Origin: an uncultured Porphyromonadaceae bacterium
GTDB taxonomy: Bacteria; Bacteroidota; Bacteroidia; Bacteroidales; Muribaculaceae
Direction: 5' to 3'
Assembly: GCA_902489275.1 (NCBI GenBank)
Contig: CABTZK010000020.1
Span: 1 to 41,900, forward strand
Length of the DNA stretch: 41,900 nucleotides
Below, one piece after another: positions 6,413-14,665 of this stretch. The stretch's first letter is position 1. Each line of letters begins with the position of its first letter. Made by a program: the position numbers and the translations under genes. The notes under the pieces are model-generated. The model did not search any database. It was not told where the DNA came from and was given only the letters and a program-made list of their open reading frames with translations.

Positions 6413-8761
6413 CTAAAAACGCCGAATCTCGCTACTGTTTCCTTGAGAAGCCTTGTTTTTGACAGATACTGTATTGAATGTATATTTGAACGTCATTCCT
6501 ATAAATCTATTGGAGGTATCCCATAGTTGGTTTATGTGGATGTTATCCATAGCTGTGCGCATCCTATTTCGTTTTTGAATATATTGACCAATATTAAGGC
6601 TAAGATGCATCTTTCTGTCAAAGAAAAACTTATTTATCGACCCCGATATACCCCCTGTTCCCAACGACTCTTCTATTCCGTTGAGTGTTCTTGAATAGCC
6701 TGTATAGCAATTTAGGGTGTAGCCATTGCCCAAATCAAATCTGTTGGTCATATCGATAAAATAGGAAGGTTTATCGAAATAATCCCTCTTTGGCTCATAG
6801 CCAAAACCAAAGGAGCTATACGACAGTTCACCAAACAGGTCGATAGTCCAAAAATGATAAGGCTTAATCTGATAGATTGTAGCCATGCCATATTCCCAAT
6901 GGGTGGGTGTGTTTTCAAATGTTTTTTTAATGACTTGTGAGTCTTCGTCAAAGCTATAATGTACAGAAACACCATTCCGTATATGCTTTGCCTTTAACTG
7001 CACAATTAATTCCTTATAGGAAATGTTGAGATAGAAGTTGTTGTTTTGGGTGGACTTCAGTTGTGCGTTTCCTGTGCTGCACAAAAATGGATAGACCATT
7101 GAGGATATTCCAGAAAGCACAAAATACTGCGGACGAGAGGTGAATGTTTGCCAATTGAAACTTGCCCCAAGCCATTTTGAAAATTTATAACTGATTCCAA
7201 TTTTCGGATTATAGTAAAACTGCTTGGTGTCCGAATTGTTCTGATTGGGAAAATGCCTTTTTTCCCATTCAATGCGTATGCCTGTGGAAACAGATAGATT
7301 TTTGTAACTCCAATTATATGAGAAGAACGGACTTAACAGATTCTGCACGGCTATACTGTTGGTGTTGCTCACATTCCCTTCGAGAACATCAGAAATGTCT
7401 TTTCTCCTCGTGTAAGTCCATTGAATGCCATATAACATGTCTCCTGCCCAAGGCCCTTTACTTCCCAGTTCCAATTTGGAGTCGTGAAGAAAGGATTCGT
7501 TCTTGCTGTCCATGTTGAAATAATTGTCATTGTCAAGGAAAAGCGACTGACTCCCTTTGTTCAATGAATGATAGAGATAGTTCTGGAAGTTTATGTTTAT
7601 TCCTGCCATTTTACCAATATAATAAAAAGTGCCATTTACTCCATGATTTTCCGATTTGTTTTTTGAGGCATGATAACCTATTTCTGCATTGTCCTTGCTG
7701 TATGTATTGTCATAGAAAGACGTCTGTTTTGGACTTATGGAGGCACTCATGTAAAATCCCAAAGACTGCATGTCGTTAACGTCATAGTTTAAGCCTGCGT
7801 CAAACGAGTATCTCAAATTATTCTGTCTGGATTTTCCCGTAACATTATAAGATAACTCCCCCTTTGGCCTATACACTGTATATTCGATGTCTGTCTCGGG
7901 ATCAAACTTGGGGTTTGCCACTCTTAGTAGCGTAATCAAGGATAGTCTTTTCTTTGAGTAATTCGTGCGTAAAGTATAGTATTGGGATAGTCTTTGACGC
8001 TGATAAATTTCAGATTCAAAGGTTATTCCAAGATGATCTTTATACCATCGTTTTACCGTCAGTTCAATGACAGCTTTCGTTCCTATGGGATAGGTTACTC
8101 CTGGGTCAGTGATGATTTTGACAGACTCTATTTGCGATGCGTCTATATTCTGTATTTCGGAAGGATCTCTCACTTCTCTTCGGTTGATGAATATAATGGC
8201 TTGCCCACGTCCTCGAACGGAAAATGAGCCATTATCCCCAGACAACAAAGGGAGTCTTTTAAGGACATCATTTGCAGAAGAGAGTTTTGCAAGAGAAGTA
8301 CCTGCCACGGCTGCCGAATAATTGCCTTTGTCGAATTTTAAAGGAGAGCGACGCGCAGATACTGTAACCTCATCAAGAGTCAATTGGGTTTCTTCAAGAT
8401 GCATCTCTCCTATATCGTAATACTGTGATACCGGCACTTGAATGGATTTGGTTACATATCCCATGAAACTGCAAAGCAGCACTAACGAATCTTTGGGGCT
8501 TTCTTGCTTTCGTTGGCATTCTATCTCAAAGTCTCCGTCCTCGTCACAGACAGTCCCGGCAAGCAAAATCCCGTCAAGGGAATGTAATGTTATCGTTGTG
8601 CCAGATAGAGGCTCGCTTGTCTTGGAATCCACAATGCGCCCCTTATATTGTACGATAGAAGTGCCGTTTGTCTGTGAAAAGCAAATTTCATTGCACAAAA
8701 ACAAGAGTAAACACACGAAAATAAATTTACTGTTGTTGAGGTAATTAAATAAATTATTCAT
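6413..8761 (-). CDS. TonB-dependent receptor-like outer membrane beta-barrel protein
   Basis: A 782-residue outer-membrane protein. Residues 1-29 form a signal peptide (hydrophobic FIFVCLLLFLC). A carboxypeptidase-regulatory-like Ig domain follows (about 38-125, KGRIVDSKTSEPLSGTTI), then a TonB plug domain (about 130-245, LDEVTVSARR and VLKRLPLLSGDNGSFSVRG) and a long beta-barrel to the C-terminal Phe. The layout matches the outer-membrane beta-barrel family common in Bacteroidetes rather than a full SusC; no SusD-like partner is adjacent. Substrate unknown. The gene is clearly richer in A+T, with many TTA/AAT/ATA codons, than its neighbours and sits between two tRNA loci, consistent with horizontal acquisition (inference). 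No -7 consensus was found before it. Confidence 0.88.
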   Translation of the reverse strand: MNNLFNYLNNSKFIFVCLLLFLCNEICFSQTNGTSIVQYKGRIVDSKTSEPLSGTTITLHSLDGILLAGTVCDEDGDFEIECQRKQESPKDSLVLLCSFMGYVTKSIQVPVSQYYDIGEMHLEETQLTLDEVTVSARRSPLKFDKGNYSAAVAGTSLAKLSSANDVLKRLPLLSGDNGSFSVRGRGQAIIFINRREVRDPSEIQNIDASQIESVKIITDPGVTYPIGTKAVIELTVKRWYKDHLGITFESEIYQRQRLSQYYTLRTNYSKKRLSLITLLRVANPKFDPETDIEYTVYRPKGELSYNVTGKSRQNNLRYSFDAGLNYDVNDMQSLGFYMSASISPKQTSFYDNTYSKDNAEIGYHASKNKSENHGVNGTFYYIGKMAGININFQNYLYHSLNKGSQSLFLDNDNYFNMDSKNESFLHDSKLELGSKGPWAGDMLYGIQWTYTRRKDISDVLEGNVSNTNSIAVQNLLSPFFSYNWSYKNLSVSTGIRIEWEKRHFPNQNNSDTKQFYYNPKIGISYKFSKWLGASFNWQTFTSRPQYFVLSGISSMVYPFLCSTGNAQLKSTQNNNFYLNISYKELIVQLKAKHIRNGVSVHYSFDEDSQVIKKTFENTPTHWEYGMATIYQIKPYHFWTIDLFGELSYSSFGFGYEPKRDYFDKPSYFIDMTNRFDLGNGYTLNCYTGYSRTLNGIEESLGTGGISGSINKFFFDRKMHLSLNIGQYIQKRNRMRTAMDNIHINQLWDTSNRFIGMTFKYTFNTVSVKNKASQGNSSEIRRF

Positions 8762-8798
8762 GTTAGAGTTAACAGAGTATTGGATTTAGTGCGGGAAT

Positions 8799-8840
8799 AA
8801 AAAAGATTGGGAAATCGCCCGAAAGCATGATTTCCCAATC
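8799..8840 (-). terminator. Intrinsic terminator of the Gly-Gly-Leu tRNA transcript
   Basis: On the minus strand GATTGGGAAATC (8840-8829) pairs perfectly over 12 bp with GATTTCCCAATC (8816-8805), followed by six T (8804-8799). It lies directly downstream of tRNA-Leu. Confidence 0.93.
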
Positions 8841-8845
8841 TTCAA

Positions 8846-8932
8846 TGGTGTCCAAGATGAGACTCGAACTCACACGAACCAATGTTCACTACCCCCTCAA
8901 AGTAGCGCGTCTACCAATTCCGCCACCTGGAC
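8846..8932 (-). tRNA. tRNA-Leu(GAG)
   Basis: Acceptor GTCCAGG pairs with CTTGGAC; discriminator A is followed by an encoded CCA (8848-8846). The anticodon loop TTGAGGG gives GAG, and there is a long variable arm as expected of leucine tRNA. It is the last gene of a three-tRNA cluster. Confidence 0.93.
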
Positions 8933-8935
8933 ATT

Positions 8936-9011
<76 letters not shown>

Positions 9012-9048
9012 ATACCAGTCTCTTGCGAGACCTATTTTAAAGAACCTG

Positions 9049-9121
<73 letters not shown>

Positions 9122-9154
9122 GTGTTGCAACCGATGATTTTTCAATTGCGAGTA

Positions 9155-9186
9155 CAAAGGTAGTGCGTTTCGTTGAATTGTGCAAA
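9155..9186 (-). promoter_or_regulatory. Promoter of the Gly-Gly-Leu tRNA cluster
   Basis: On the minus strand TTTG (9186-9183), a 20-base spacer and TACCTTTG (9162-9155) match the Bacteroidetes consensus exactly. It lies 33 bases before the first tRNA. Confidence 0.88.
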
Positions 9187-9315
9187 TTTTAGAGCAAGAA
9201 AAATCTTGGAAAATGATGCAAACGCCCGAAATAAGCAAGAAGCCAAGAAGATGAGGAGAGGAACAAGGATGTGGATTTTTACAGAAAGAGAGGGAGGCGT
9301 GGAGAGGAGGATGGG

Positions 9316-9876
9316 CTATAGCAGGGCGAAGAACTGGCTGCGGAGTGCCGGGTCGCTGAACGCTCCGCAATATTGCATGGTCGACGTGGTGGTCTCCTGC
9401 TTCTCGACACCTCGCATTTTCATGCACATGTGGGCGCTCTCACACTTGACGATGACCCCCTTGTTGGGCAGCGCTTTGGCCACCGCATCGCACACCTCGC
9501 TTGTCAATCGCTCTTGGACTTGCAGCCTGCGGGCATAGACATCGACAACGCGAGCCAGCTTGCTCAACCCCACAATCTTGCCATCGGGGATGTAGCCGAT
9601 TGATATTTTCCCGAAAAATGGCAGGATGTGGTGCTCGCACAACGAGTAGAACTCGATGTCCTTGACAATCACCATCTGCGAGCCAGGATGGTCGAAAATA
9701 GCCGACGAGATGACGCTTTGGGCATCCTGGGCATATCCACAAGTGTTCTCAAGCAGTGCCTTGGCAGCACGGCACGGTGTCTTGGCTAAGCCCTCGCGAT
9801 TGGGATCCTCGCCTATCAACTCCAGGATAGCCCTGTAGTGAGCAGCAATTTTGTCGATTAACTCCTTCTTCTCCAT
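9316..9876 (-). CDS. folE: GTP cyclohydrolase I
   Basis: A 186-residue cytoplasmic enzyme that converts GTP to 7,8-dihydroneopterin triphosphate, the first step of folate and related pterin synthesis. Zinc-site motifs are present: SLCEHHILPF (Cys and His ligands) and KCESAHMCMKMRG (second Cys). GKISIGYIPDGKIVGLSKLARVV-type core and RLQVQERLT segments are typical, as is the length. It is the last gene of the tpiA - SPOR protein - folE run on the minus strand, an order I recall from other Bacteroidales; the SPOR gene ends 72 bases upstream. No separate promoter consensus was seen before folE, so co-transcription is likely. Confidence 0.97.
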   Translation of the reverse strand: MEKKELIDKIAAHYRAILELIGEDPNREGLAKTPCRAAKALLENTCGYAQDAQSVISSAIFDHPGSQMVIVKDIEFYSLCEHHILPFFGKISIGYIPDGKIVGLSKLARVVDVYARRLQVQERLTSEVCDAVAKALPNKGVIVKCESAHMCMKMRGVEKQETTTSTMQYCGAFSDPALRSQFFALL

Positions 9877-9948
9877 ATTTTTATCGTAGCGATATTAAAA
9901 TAATTCAGTTGAATTGCGAAATAAAAACTTGTTACACGTAGTCGCCAT

Positions 9949-10620
9949 TTATTCCCACACATTAATCTTGTCGGTAACGATGATCATCCCCGAAGCGTAT
10001 TTCGGGAAGGCTCTGCGAAGCTTGTGCATGGCACGCCGCGCATACTCCCGTTGCTTGAAATCTCCTATGCGCAATCGCCATTGCGGCGCATTATAGGACA
10101 CATAGGTGCGGTAGTGCGGAAACTTGTAGGCAATTTCCTTGGCACGCTTGCAGCATGTGCCGCGAGCGCCTTTAGCCGAGCTGAAAACCATCTGGACGCG
10201 ATAGCCCGTCACTTTTTTCTCGATGCGCTGGCTTGAAATGCGGTAGCGCTCTCTGTCGGCTTGCGAGACAGTCTGACTCGCTCGCTCTCTTGGGTTGGTG
10301 CGGCAACCCTCGTGCGATGGCTCTATTAACAGCCCGTCCTCTCTCCCTCTTGACTCGCCTGACGGGCTGACCGTGGCAGGTTTTTCGGTGCTGGAGGACG
10401 TGCCGCCCGCCTGCGACTGGGCAGCGTCACCTTTTTGCGTCTTTCTTTGAGTTTTCTCTCTCGATTTCTCCTTTGTGTTGTCTTTTTTCCCGCTGCGGTT
10501 CAAGATGCCCGATGGCGCATTTACCGTGACCTGTGCCCTCGTCTGTTGAGTGCCCAGCGCCATAACGAATGCCAACACTACGCATGATGCGAGCAGTTGG
10601 AAGTGGTGTGGTCTAACCAT
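9949..10620 (-). CDS. SPOR domain-containing exported protein
   Basis: A 223-residue protein with an N-terminal signal peptide (hydrophobic LLASCVVLAFVMALG, cleavage likely after TRA), a low-complexity Lys/Glu/Ser-rich linker (KKDNTKEKSREKTQRK) and a C-terminal SPOR domain (about residues 135-220: GYRVQMVFSS, FPHYRTYVSY, WRLRIGDFKQREYA). SPOR domains bind denuded peptidoglycan at division sites, so a periplasmic cell-wall role is likely; partner unknown. In-frame ATGs at 10629 and 10665 are possible, but the start at 10620 gives the best signal peptide. It sits between tpiA and folE and has a plausible promoter at 10675-10705. Confidence 0.88.
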   Translation of the reverse strand: MVRPHHFQLLASCVVLAFVMALGTQQTRAQVTVNAPSGILNRSGKKDNTKEKSREKTQRKTQKGDAAQSQAGGTSSSTEKPATVSPSGESRGREDGLLIEPSHEGCRTNPRERASQTVSQADRERYRISSQRIEKKVTGYRVQMVFSSAKGARGTCCKRAKEIAYKFPHYRTYVSYNAPQWRLRIGDFKQREYARRAMHKLRRAFPKYASGMIIVTDKINVWE

Positions 10621-10674
10621 GATGTGCATTAAATGAATTACTTTATAAAGCGCGCACGTTGCCAAAATCGGCTA

Positions 10675-10705
10675 CAAAGATAGTAAAATTTATCTTTGTA
10701 ACCAA
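10675..10705 (-). promoter_or_regulatory. Promoter before the SPOR gene, embedded in a palindrome
   Basis: On the minus strand TTG (10705-10703), a 20-base spacer and TATCTTTG (10682-10675) fit the Bacteroidetes pattern. The -7 element is mirrored on the plus strand by TATCTTTG at 10691-10698, giving a palindrome CAAAGATA-N8-TATCTTTG. The same inverted repeat could also act as an AT-rich hairpin after tpiA. Confidence 0.6.
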
Positions 10706-10736
10706 TTTTGCATTTCGGGAATCCATCATGGGGTCT

Positions 10737-11495
10737 TTAGAAAGCCATCACGATGCCCATGAAAGAGTCAGCCTTGAGCGAGGCTCCGCCAATGAGTCCT
10801 CCGTCGATGTTCGGTTTTGCAAAAAGTTCTGGCGCGTTGGCGGGCTTGCAACTTCCTCCGTAGAGAATTGTGGTGTCGTCAGCAGCCTTTTGGCCATACT
10901 GCTCGGCAACAAGCGCGCGGATGCAGGCGTGCACTTCCTCGGCCTGGTCGCTTGTAGCCGTCTTCCCTGTCCCGATAGCCCATATTGGCTCATAGGCGAT
11001 CACAATATTTTTGAACGCCTCGGGGCTGAGGTGAAACAGCGAGTCGCTGATTTCGCACTTGATGTAGTCTTCGTATGTGCCATTTTCACGCAACTCAAGG
11101 CTCTCGCCGCAGCAGAAGATGACTTTGAGCCCGTTAGCCAGAGCCAAGTCCACTTTCTCTTTGAGCATTTCGGGAGTTTCCTTGAAGTAGTCGCGACGCT
11201 CGCTATGTCCCAAAATCACATAGTTAGCGCCTGTCGAGGCCACCATGGAGGCCGAAACCTCGCCTGTGTAGGCTCCGCTTGCTTGAGCGGCGCAATTTTC
11301 GGCAGCAAGCCCAACTTTGCTGATGTCGATGACTTGTCTCACAGCAGTGAGATGGGTGAATGGAACGCCGATGACAACCTCGCACTTGAGCTTGCCGGCG
11401 GCGGCTACTGCATCATTGACCTCTTTGGCTAATTTCACGCCTTCGGGCACTGTCGTGTTCATTTTCCAGTTGCCTGCTACAATGTTCTTTCGCAT
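10737..11495 (-). CDS. tpiA: Triosephosphate isomerase
   Basis: A 252-residue glycolytic enzyme that interconverts dihydroxyacetone phosphate and glyceraldehyde 3-phosphate in the cytoplasm. Hallmarks are the substrate-binding GNWKMN at the N-terminus (Asn and Lys), ILGHSERR with the electrophilic His, the catalytic Glu in AYEPIWAIGTGK with the flexible lid, and the phosphate-binding ILYGGSCKP and GGLIGGASL. Length is normal. An exact promoter lies at 11545-11576 and a purine-rich AAGGAAA sequence sits directly before the ATG, so tpiA can be transcribed independently of the SDR gene upstream. Confidence 0.98.
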   Translation of the reverse strand: MRKNIVAGNWKMNTTVPEGVKLAKEVNDAVAAAGKLKCEVVIGVPFTHLTAVRQVIDISKVGLAAENCAAQASGAYTGEVSASMVASTGANYVILGHSERRDYFKETPEMLKEKVDLALANGLKVIFCCGESLELRENGTYEDYIKCEISDSLFHLSPEAFKNIVIAYEPIWAIGTGKTATSDQAEEVHACIRALVAEQYGQKAADDTTILYGGSCKPANAPELFAKPNIDGGLIGGASLKADSFMGIVMAF

Positions 11496-11544
11496 TTTCC
11501 TTAAAATTTAGAACAACAAATCGGTTATTTCAAACTCTTGGGTA

Positions 11545-11576
11545 CAAAGTTACTGCAAGTTATCATAAATACCAAA
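11545..11576 (-). promoter_or_regulatory. tpiA: Promoter of tpiA
   Basis: On the minus strand TTTG (11576-11573), a 20-base spacer and TAACTTTG (11552-11545) match the Bacteroidetes consensus exactly, about 50 bases before the tpiA ATG. Confidence 0.85.
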
Positions 11577-11583
11577 CCATTTA

Positions 11584-12378
11584 CTATTCTTTACCATTTT
11601 CTGAGCGCGGGCACGCGGGCGATTCCCTAACCGTCACCGACCCGCTGGCCTGGTGCGTGGCCAGCACAAGCACCTCGGCGATTTGCACATGGGCTGGGGC
11701 GCTTGCGGCATAGAAAGCCACATCGGCAATGTCGTCGCCCGTGAGCGGCTGGATTCCTTGATAGACTTTTGCTGCTCGCTCGTCGTCGCCATGGAAACGG
11801 ATGTTAGAGAAGTTGGTTTCTACTAACCCAGGCTTGATGTTGGTGACTCGCACTGCCGTGTGAGCCACATCAATGCGCAACCCGTCGGTAATCGCCTTTA
11901 CGGCAGCCTTGGTCGCGCAATACACATTGCCGCCCGCATAGGCTGCATCGCCTGCAACCGAGCCAATGTTGATGACGTGGCCGCAATTGCGCCTCACCAT
12001 GTGCGGGAGAACGAGGCGCGTCATGTTGAGCAGCCCCTTGATATTGGTGTCAATCATCTCGTCCCAGTCATCAAAGCTGCCTTCATACTCTGGCTCAAGG
12101 CCACGTGCAAGCCCGGCATTGTTGACCAGCACGTCGATGTCCTGCCATGTGGCGGGAATGCTATTCATCGCTTGACGAGTGGCCTCGCGGTCGCGCACGT
12201 CAAACGCCAGTTGAAACACTCTTGCGCCGGCCTGTTCGAGCTCGGCAGCGACCTCTTTCAGTTTCTCGGCTCGGCGGGCGGTGACGATGACGTCGTAGCC
12301 GCCACGCGCGAAACGGCGGGCGCAGCCAAGTCCAATTCCACTTGTGGCACCTGTGATTAAAGCGATTTTACTGTTCAT
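11584..12378 (-). CDS. Short-chain dehydrogenase/reductase, YdfG-like
   Basis: A 264-residue classical SDR. The N-terminal NAD(P)-binding motif is TGATSGIG, followed by VTARRAEKL, where the Arg pair suggests NADP(H). LVNNAG and the active-site Ser with the YCATK motif (Tyr and Lys) are present. PGLVETNFS is shared with YdfG-type 3-hydroxy acid or serine dehydrogenases, which is the closest guess; the true substrate is unknown. The ATG at 12378 overlaps the end of the upstream DoxX-like gene by 11 bases, which suggests translational coupling. The last about 20 residues are Ser/Arg/Pro-rich and longer than usual for the family. Confidence 0.9.
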   Translation of the reverse strand: MNSKIALITGATSGIGLGCARRFARGGYDVIVTARRAEKLKEVAAELEQAGARVFQLAFDVRDREATRQAMNSIPATWQDIDVLVNNAGLARGLEPEYEGSFDDWDEMIDTNIKGLLNMTRLVLPHMVRRNCGHVINIGSVAGDAAYAGGNVYCATKAAVKAITDGLRIDVAHTAVRVTNIKPGLVETNFSNIRFHGDDERAAKVYQGIQPLTGDDIADVAFYAASAPAHVQIAEVLVLATHQASGSVTVRESPACPRSENGKE

Positions 12379-13768
12379 TGTCAACAAAATTATCTTGTTC
12401 TTTTTTAATATCCAGATTTTTATCGGGGTCGCCGTCCTCGGCCCGAAGTGGATGCCGCTCCTTGGCTCGCTTGTGCTTGAACAGGCGATAAAATGCCAAT
12501 ATCAACACGTGAGTTCGGTTGATGACAAGCAAGGCCAAAAGGCACAGCGCGTAGAGTCCCGTGCGCCCATGCAGCGTGGCTTCCTGGTTTTCGCCGTCAT
12601 TGAGCTGCTCAATCGGGTACTGGTCGTTGCGCAAGCGCTCGCTGTCGAGCGAGACGAGCGTGCGCTTCCACTTGACGATGCCGTTTTCCACCAGCACGAC
12701 AGCCGGATTGCCGCGCGCAACGGTTTTGATTTCGCTGTCATCCATTTGGTAGATGGGATAGTTGGCGTAGGATATATCGTTCCACCGCGCAATAGCGGCC
12801 GTGTCGGCCGAGGTGACGGCAAACACGCTGCAATCTTGCTTTGCCGCGTGCTCGGCAAGCTGGTTGAGGTTGAACGTGTAGGAGATATTGACACCGGCCA
12901 AGTCGGGGAACAAGTAAACGAGTTGGCGACCAGTATCGGGCAAAACGTCCTCGGTCACGTCGGCGCCATCTTCCATAATAGTCACTCCCTGGCTGAGCGT
13001 GCGGCTTTGGGGTTCCTTGCCCTCCTTGAAATGGCGCTCCACATAGTTCCAGCCGCTGCCCTCGGCAGGCACGGAGTCGATGGAGAACGCTTGTCTCTGG
13101 CCATCCTTCTCGTAAACGAACACATAGTCATTTTCGTCCACCTGATTGGCTGTGGTCACGCCTATTTTAGCCCCCACCTTGTAGGGACGGAAATCGAGCA
13201 AGGGCTGCTTGAAATAGCCCTCATAGGCCACACTGCCCACATAGGCCAGCGAGAGCGCAGCCACCATCCAATTGACGGCGGGGCCATAAATGCCATGCAC
13301 CCGGCGGTTGAAAAACAGCAGGTAGACAATGAGGGGCAGCAAAATGACATTTTTCCAAAACGTCTGCCAGTTGCTCAGCACCACGGCATCGCCGAAGCAA
13401 CCGCAATCGGCCACCCTGCCAGAGATTGCCAAGTCGAGCGTGAGCGGTGTCATCACGAGCATCATGAGCAACGCGAGCGTTACCGCCCCTCGCCTGAAAG
13501 CGCCCACCGCAATGCACACACCCATCACAAACTCCACCGCCGCCAAGGCGAAAGACGCCGCCAGCGACGCAGGCACAAGCTGACCCAAGCCATAAGCGTT
13601 GAAATACTCCATGAACTTGTAGTATCCCCCCCACGGGTCGATACCCTTGACAAAACCCGAGAACACGAACACGAAGCCCACCAGCAAGCGCACAACCACC
13701 ACCAACGCATAGTTGAGTTTGGACGCTGCAATCGGCTCAGCCCACTTCGGAAGTCTAAAAACGGTCAT
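12368..13768 (-). CDS. DoxX/MauE-like membrane protein of the BT_3928 type
   Basis: A 466-residue inner-membrane protein. The N-terminal third (about residues 15-180) holds several hydrophobic segments with the DoxX/MauE-like pattern VRLLVGFVFVFSGFVKGIDP and a conserved DCGCFGD motif; one more segment follows at about 190-205. A soluble, probably periplasmic region (about 210-420) contains YSIDS-like beta-rich and thioredoxin-like sequence (VYLFPDLAGVN, QDCSVFAVTS). A last hydrophobic segment (ALCLLALLVIN) leads to a charged tail. Homologues lie next to DUF1599 and tpiA genes in Bacteroidetes (from memory). The CGC motif resembles electron-transfer or quinone-linked membrane proteins, but no activity is proven. 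It starts in a 4-base ATGA overlap with the DUF1599 gene. Confidence 0.85.
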   Translation of the reverse strand: MTVFRLPKWAEPIAASKLNYALVVVVRLLVGFVFVFSGFVKGIDPWGGYYKFMEYFNAYGLGQLVPASLAASFALAAVEFVMGVCIAVGAFRRGAVTLALLMMLVMTPLTLDLAISGRVADCGCFGDAVVLSNWQTFWKNVILLPLIVYLLFFNRRVHGIYGPAVNWMVAALSLAYVGSVAYEGYFKQPLLDFRPYKVGAKIGVTTANQVDENDYVFVYEKDGQRQAFSIDSVPAEGSGWNYVERHFKEGKEPQSRTLSQGVTIMEDGADVTEDVLPDTGRQLVYLFPDLAGVNISYTFNLNQLAEHAAKQDCSVFAVTSADTAAIARWNDISYANYPIYQMDDSEIKTVARGNPAVVLVENGIVKWKRTLVSLDSERLRNDQYPIEQLNDGENQEATLHGRTGLYALCLLALLVINRTHVLILAFYRLFKHKRAKERHPLRAEDGDPDKNLDIKKEQDNFVDNEQ

Positions 13769-14313
13769 TCTACAGAACCTTCTTGGTGACGGATTAAAGC
13801 AAACACGGCATAATTAATCATGTCCTGATAGTTGGCGGCAATGCCCTCGGAAACCTGGGTCACTCCTCCATTGTCCTCGATACTCTTGGTGCGCGCCACC
13901 TTGGCAAGGATAAAATCGGCGTAGCTCTTGCAGCGCATATCGCGCCAAGCCTCGCCATAGTCAGTGTTCTTGGCCACCATCAGGCTCTTGGTTTCGGCAA
14001 TGCAAGCGTCATAGAGCTCGATAGCCTTTTCGCTGGTCATGTCGATGGTGTCGGAGAAGCCACACCGCAACTGGATAAGTCCTATCACGCCATAGTTCAC
14101 AATGCCCATGTACTCGCTATAGATATCCTCATCGACCTTACTTCCCCCATTGAGAAGTACCGTGCGGATGCGCTTGGCGTTAATGAAAATCTGGTCGGTA
14201 ATCGTCTCGGGCTGCTCAATGCGCCACGATGGGCCATAATCGGCCATTTTCTTGATGAATAGATCACGGCACGTTGCAATCACGTTGTCATATTGCAAGT
14301 TAGTATTTGACAT
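13765..14313 (-). CDS. DUF1599 (nucleotide modification associated domain 1) protein
   Basis: A 182-residue cytoplasmic protein composed of two related DUF1599 units: one near residues 8-75 (RDLFIKKMADYGPSWR) and one near 105-175 (KSLMVAKNTDYGEAWRDMR), each with the (K/N)-x-DYG-x-(S/A)WR signature. The family is bioinformatically linked to nucleotide modification, but its biochemical role is unknown. The ATG at 14313 was chosen because the upstream in-frame ATG at 14409 lies beyond the promoter at 14339-14370. It heads an overlapping run DUF1599 - DoxX-like - SDR. Confidence 0.88.
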   Translation of the reverse strand: MSNTNLQYDNVIATCRDLFIKKMADYGPSWRIEQPETITDQIFINAKRIRTVLLNGGSKVDEDIYSEYMGIVNYGVIGLIQLRCGFSDTIDMTSEKAIELYDACIAETKSLMVAKNTDYGEAWRDMRCKSYADFILAKVARTKSIEDNGGVTQVSEGIAANYQDMINYAVFALIRHQEGSVE

Positions 14314-14338
14314 GACTTTAATGGTTAAAATGCGTATG

Positions 14339-14370
14339 CAAAGATAGTGCAAATCAAGCAGAACAGCAAA
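14339..14370 (-). promoter_or_regulatory. Promoter of the DUF1599-DoxX-SDR unit
   Basis: On the minus strand TTTG (14370-14367), a 20-base spacer and TATCTTTG (14346-14339) fit the consensus exactly, 26 bases before the DUF1599 ATG. Confidence 0.87.
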
Positions 14371-14468
14371 AACTTGTTTTGGTATTCCAAAGACGCAGCC
14401 TATTTTCACACTATTAACAAAACTGCCCAGGCGTGAATCCTAAAGCGCAAGCCTGACAAATGACCATC

Positions 14469-14495
14469 GATGTGTCCAATCAAATGAGACACATC
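14469..14495. promoter_or_regulatory. Inverted repeat in the divergent intergenic region
   Basis: GATGTGTC (14469-14476) and GACACATC (14488-14495) form perfect 8-base arms around an 11-base spacer, with a smaller TCGTG/CACGA repeat just to the right. It lies between the divergent DUF1599 and L,D-transpeptidase promoters. No T-tract follows, so it is an operator candidate rather than a terminator; nothing else is seen in 14371-14592. Confidence 0.35.
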
Positions 14496-14592
14496 ACATA
14501 ATCGTGTAATCACGAGAATAACAACGCTTTCAAATTTCTACACCCTCAAAAAATGCACCTATAGGAGGAGAGGGTTTCTTAGATTTTATTAG

Positions 14593-14600
14593 TATCTTTG
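14593..14600 (+). promoter_or_regulatory. -7 element before the L,D-transpeptidase gene
   Basis: TATCTTTG matches TAnnTTTG, 65 bases before the ATG. No TTTG is present at the expected -33 position. Confidence 0.6.
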
Positions 14601-14665
14601 TCGTACGGAAATCAAGAATAAAAACCGATAAATACAATAATATTACAACAAAACACGAGAAAAAG

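Noticed and set aside
10659..11432. A 257-codon plus-strand frame over tpiA
   Set aside because: It is the antisense shadow of an unmistakable triosephosphate isomerase; the plus-strand -7 element near 10691 may make antisense RNA, but not a protein.
12344..13789. A 481-codon open frame antisense to the DoxX-like gene
   Set aside because: The minus-strand product has membrane helices and a conserved CGC motif; the antisense translation is His/Arg/Gln-rich and shows no recognised pattern.
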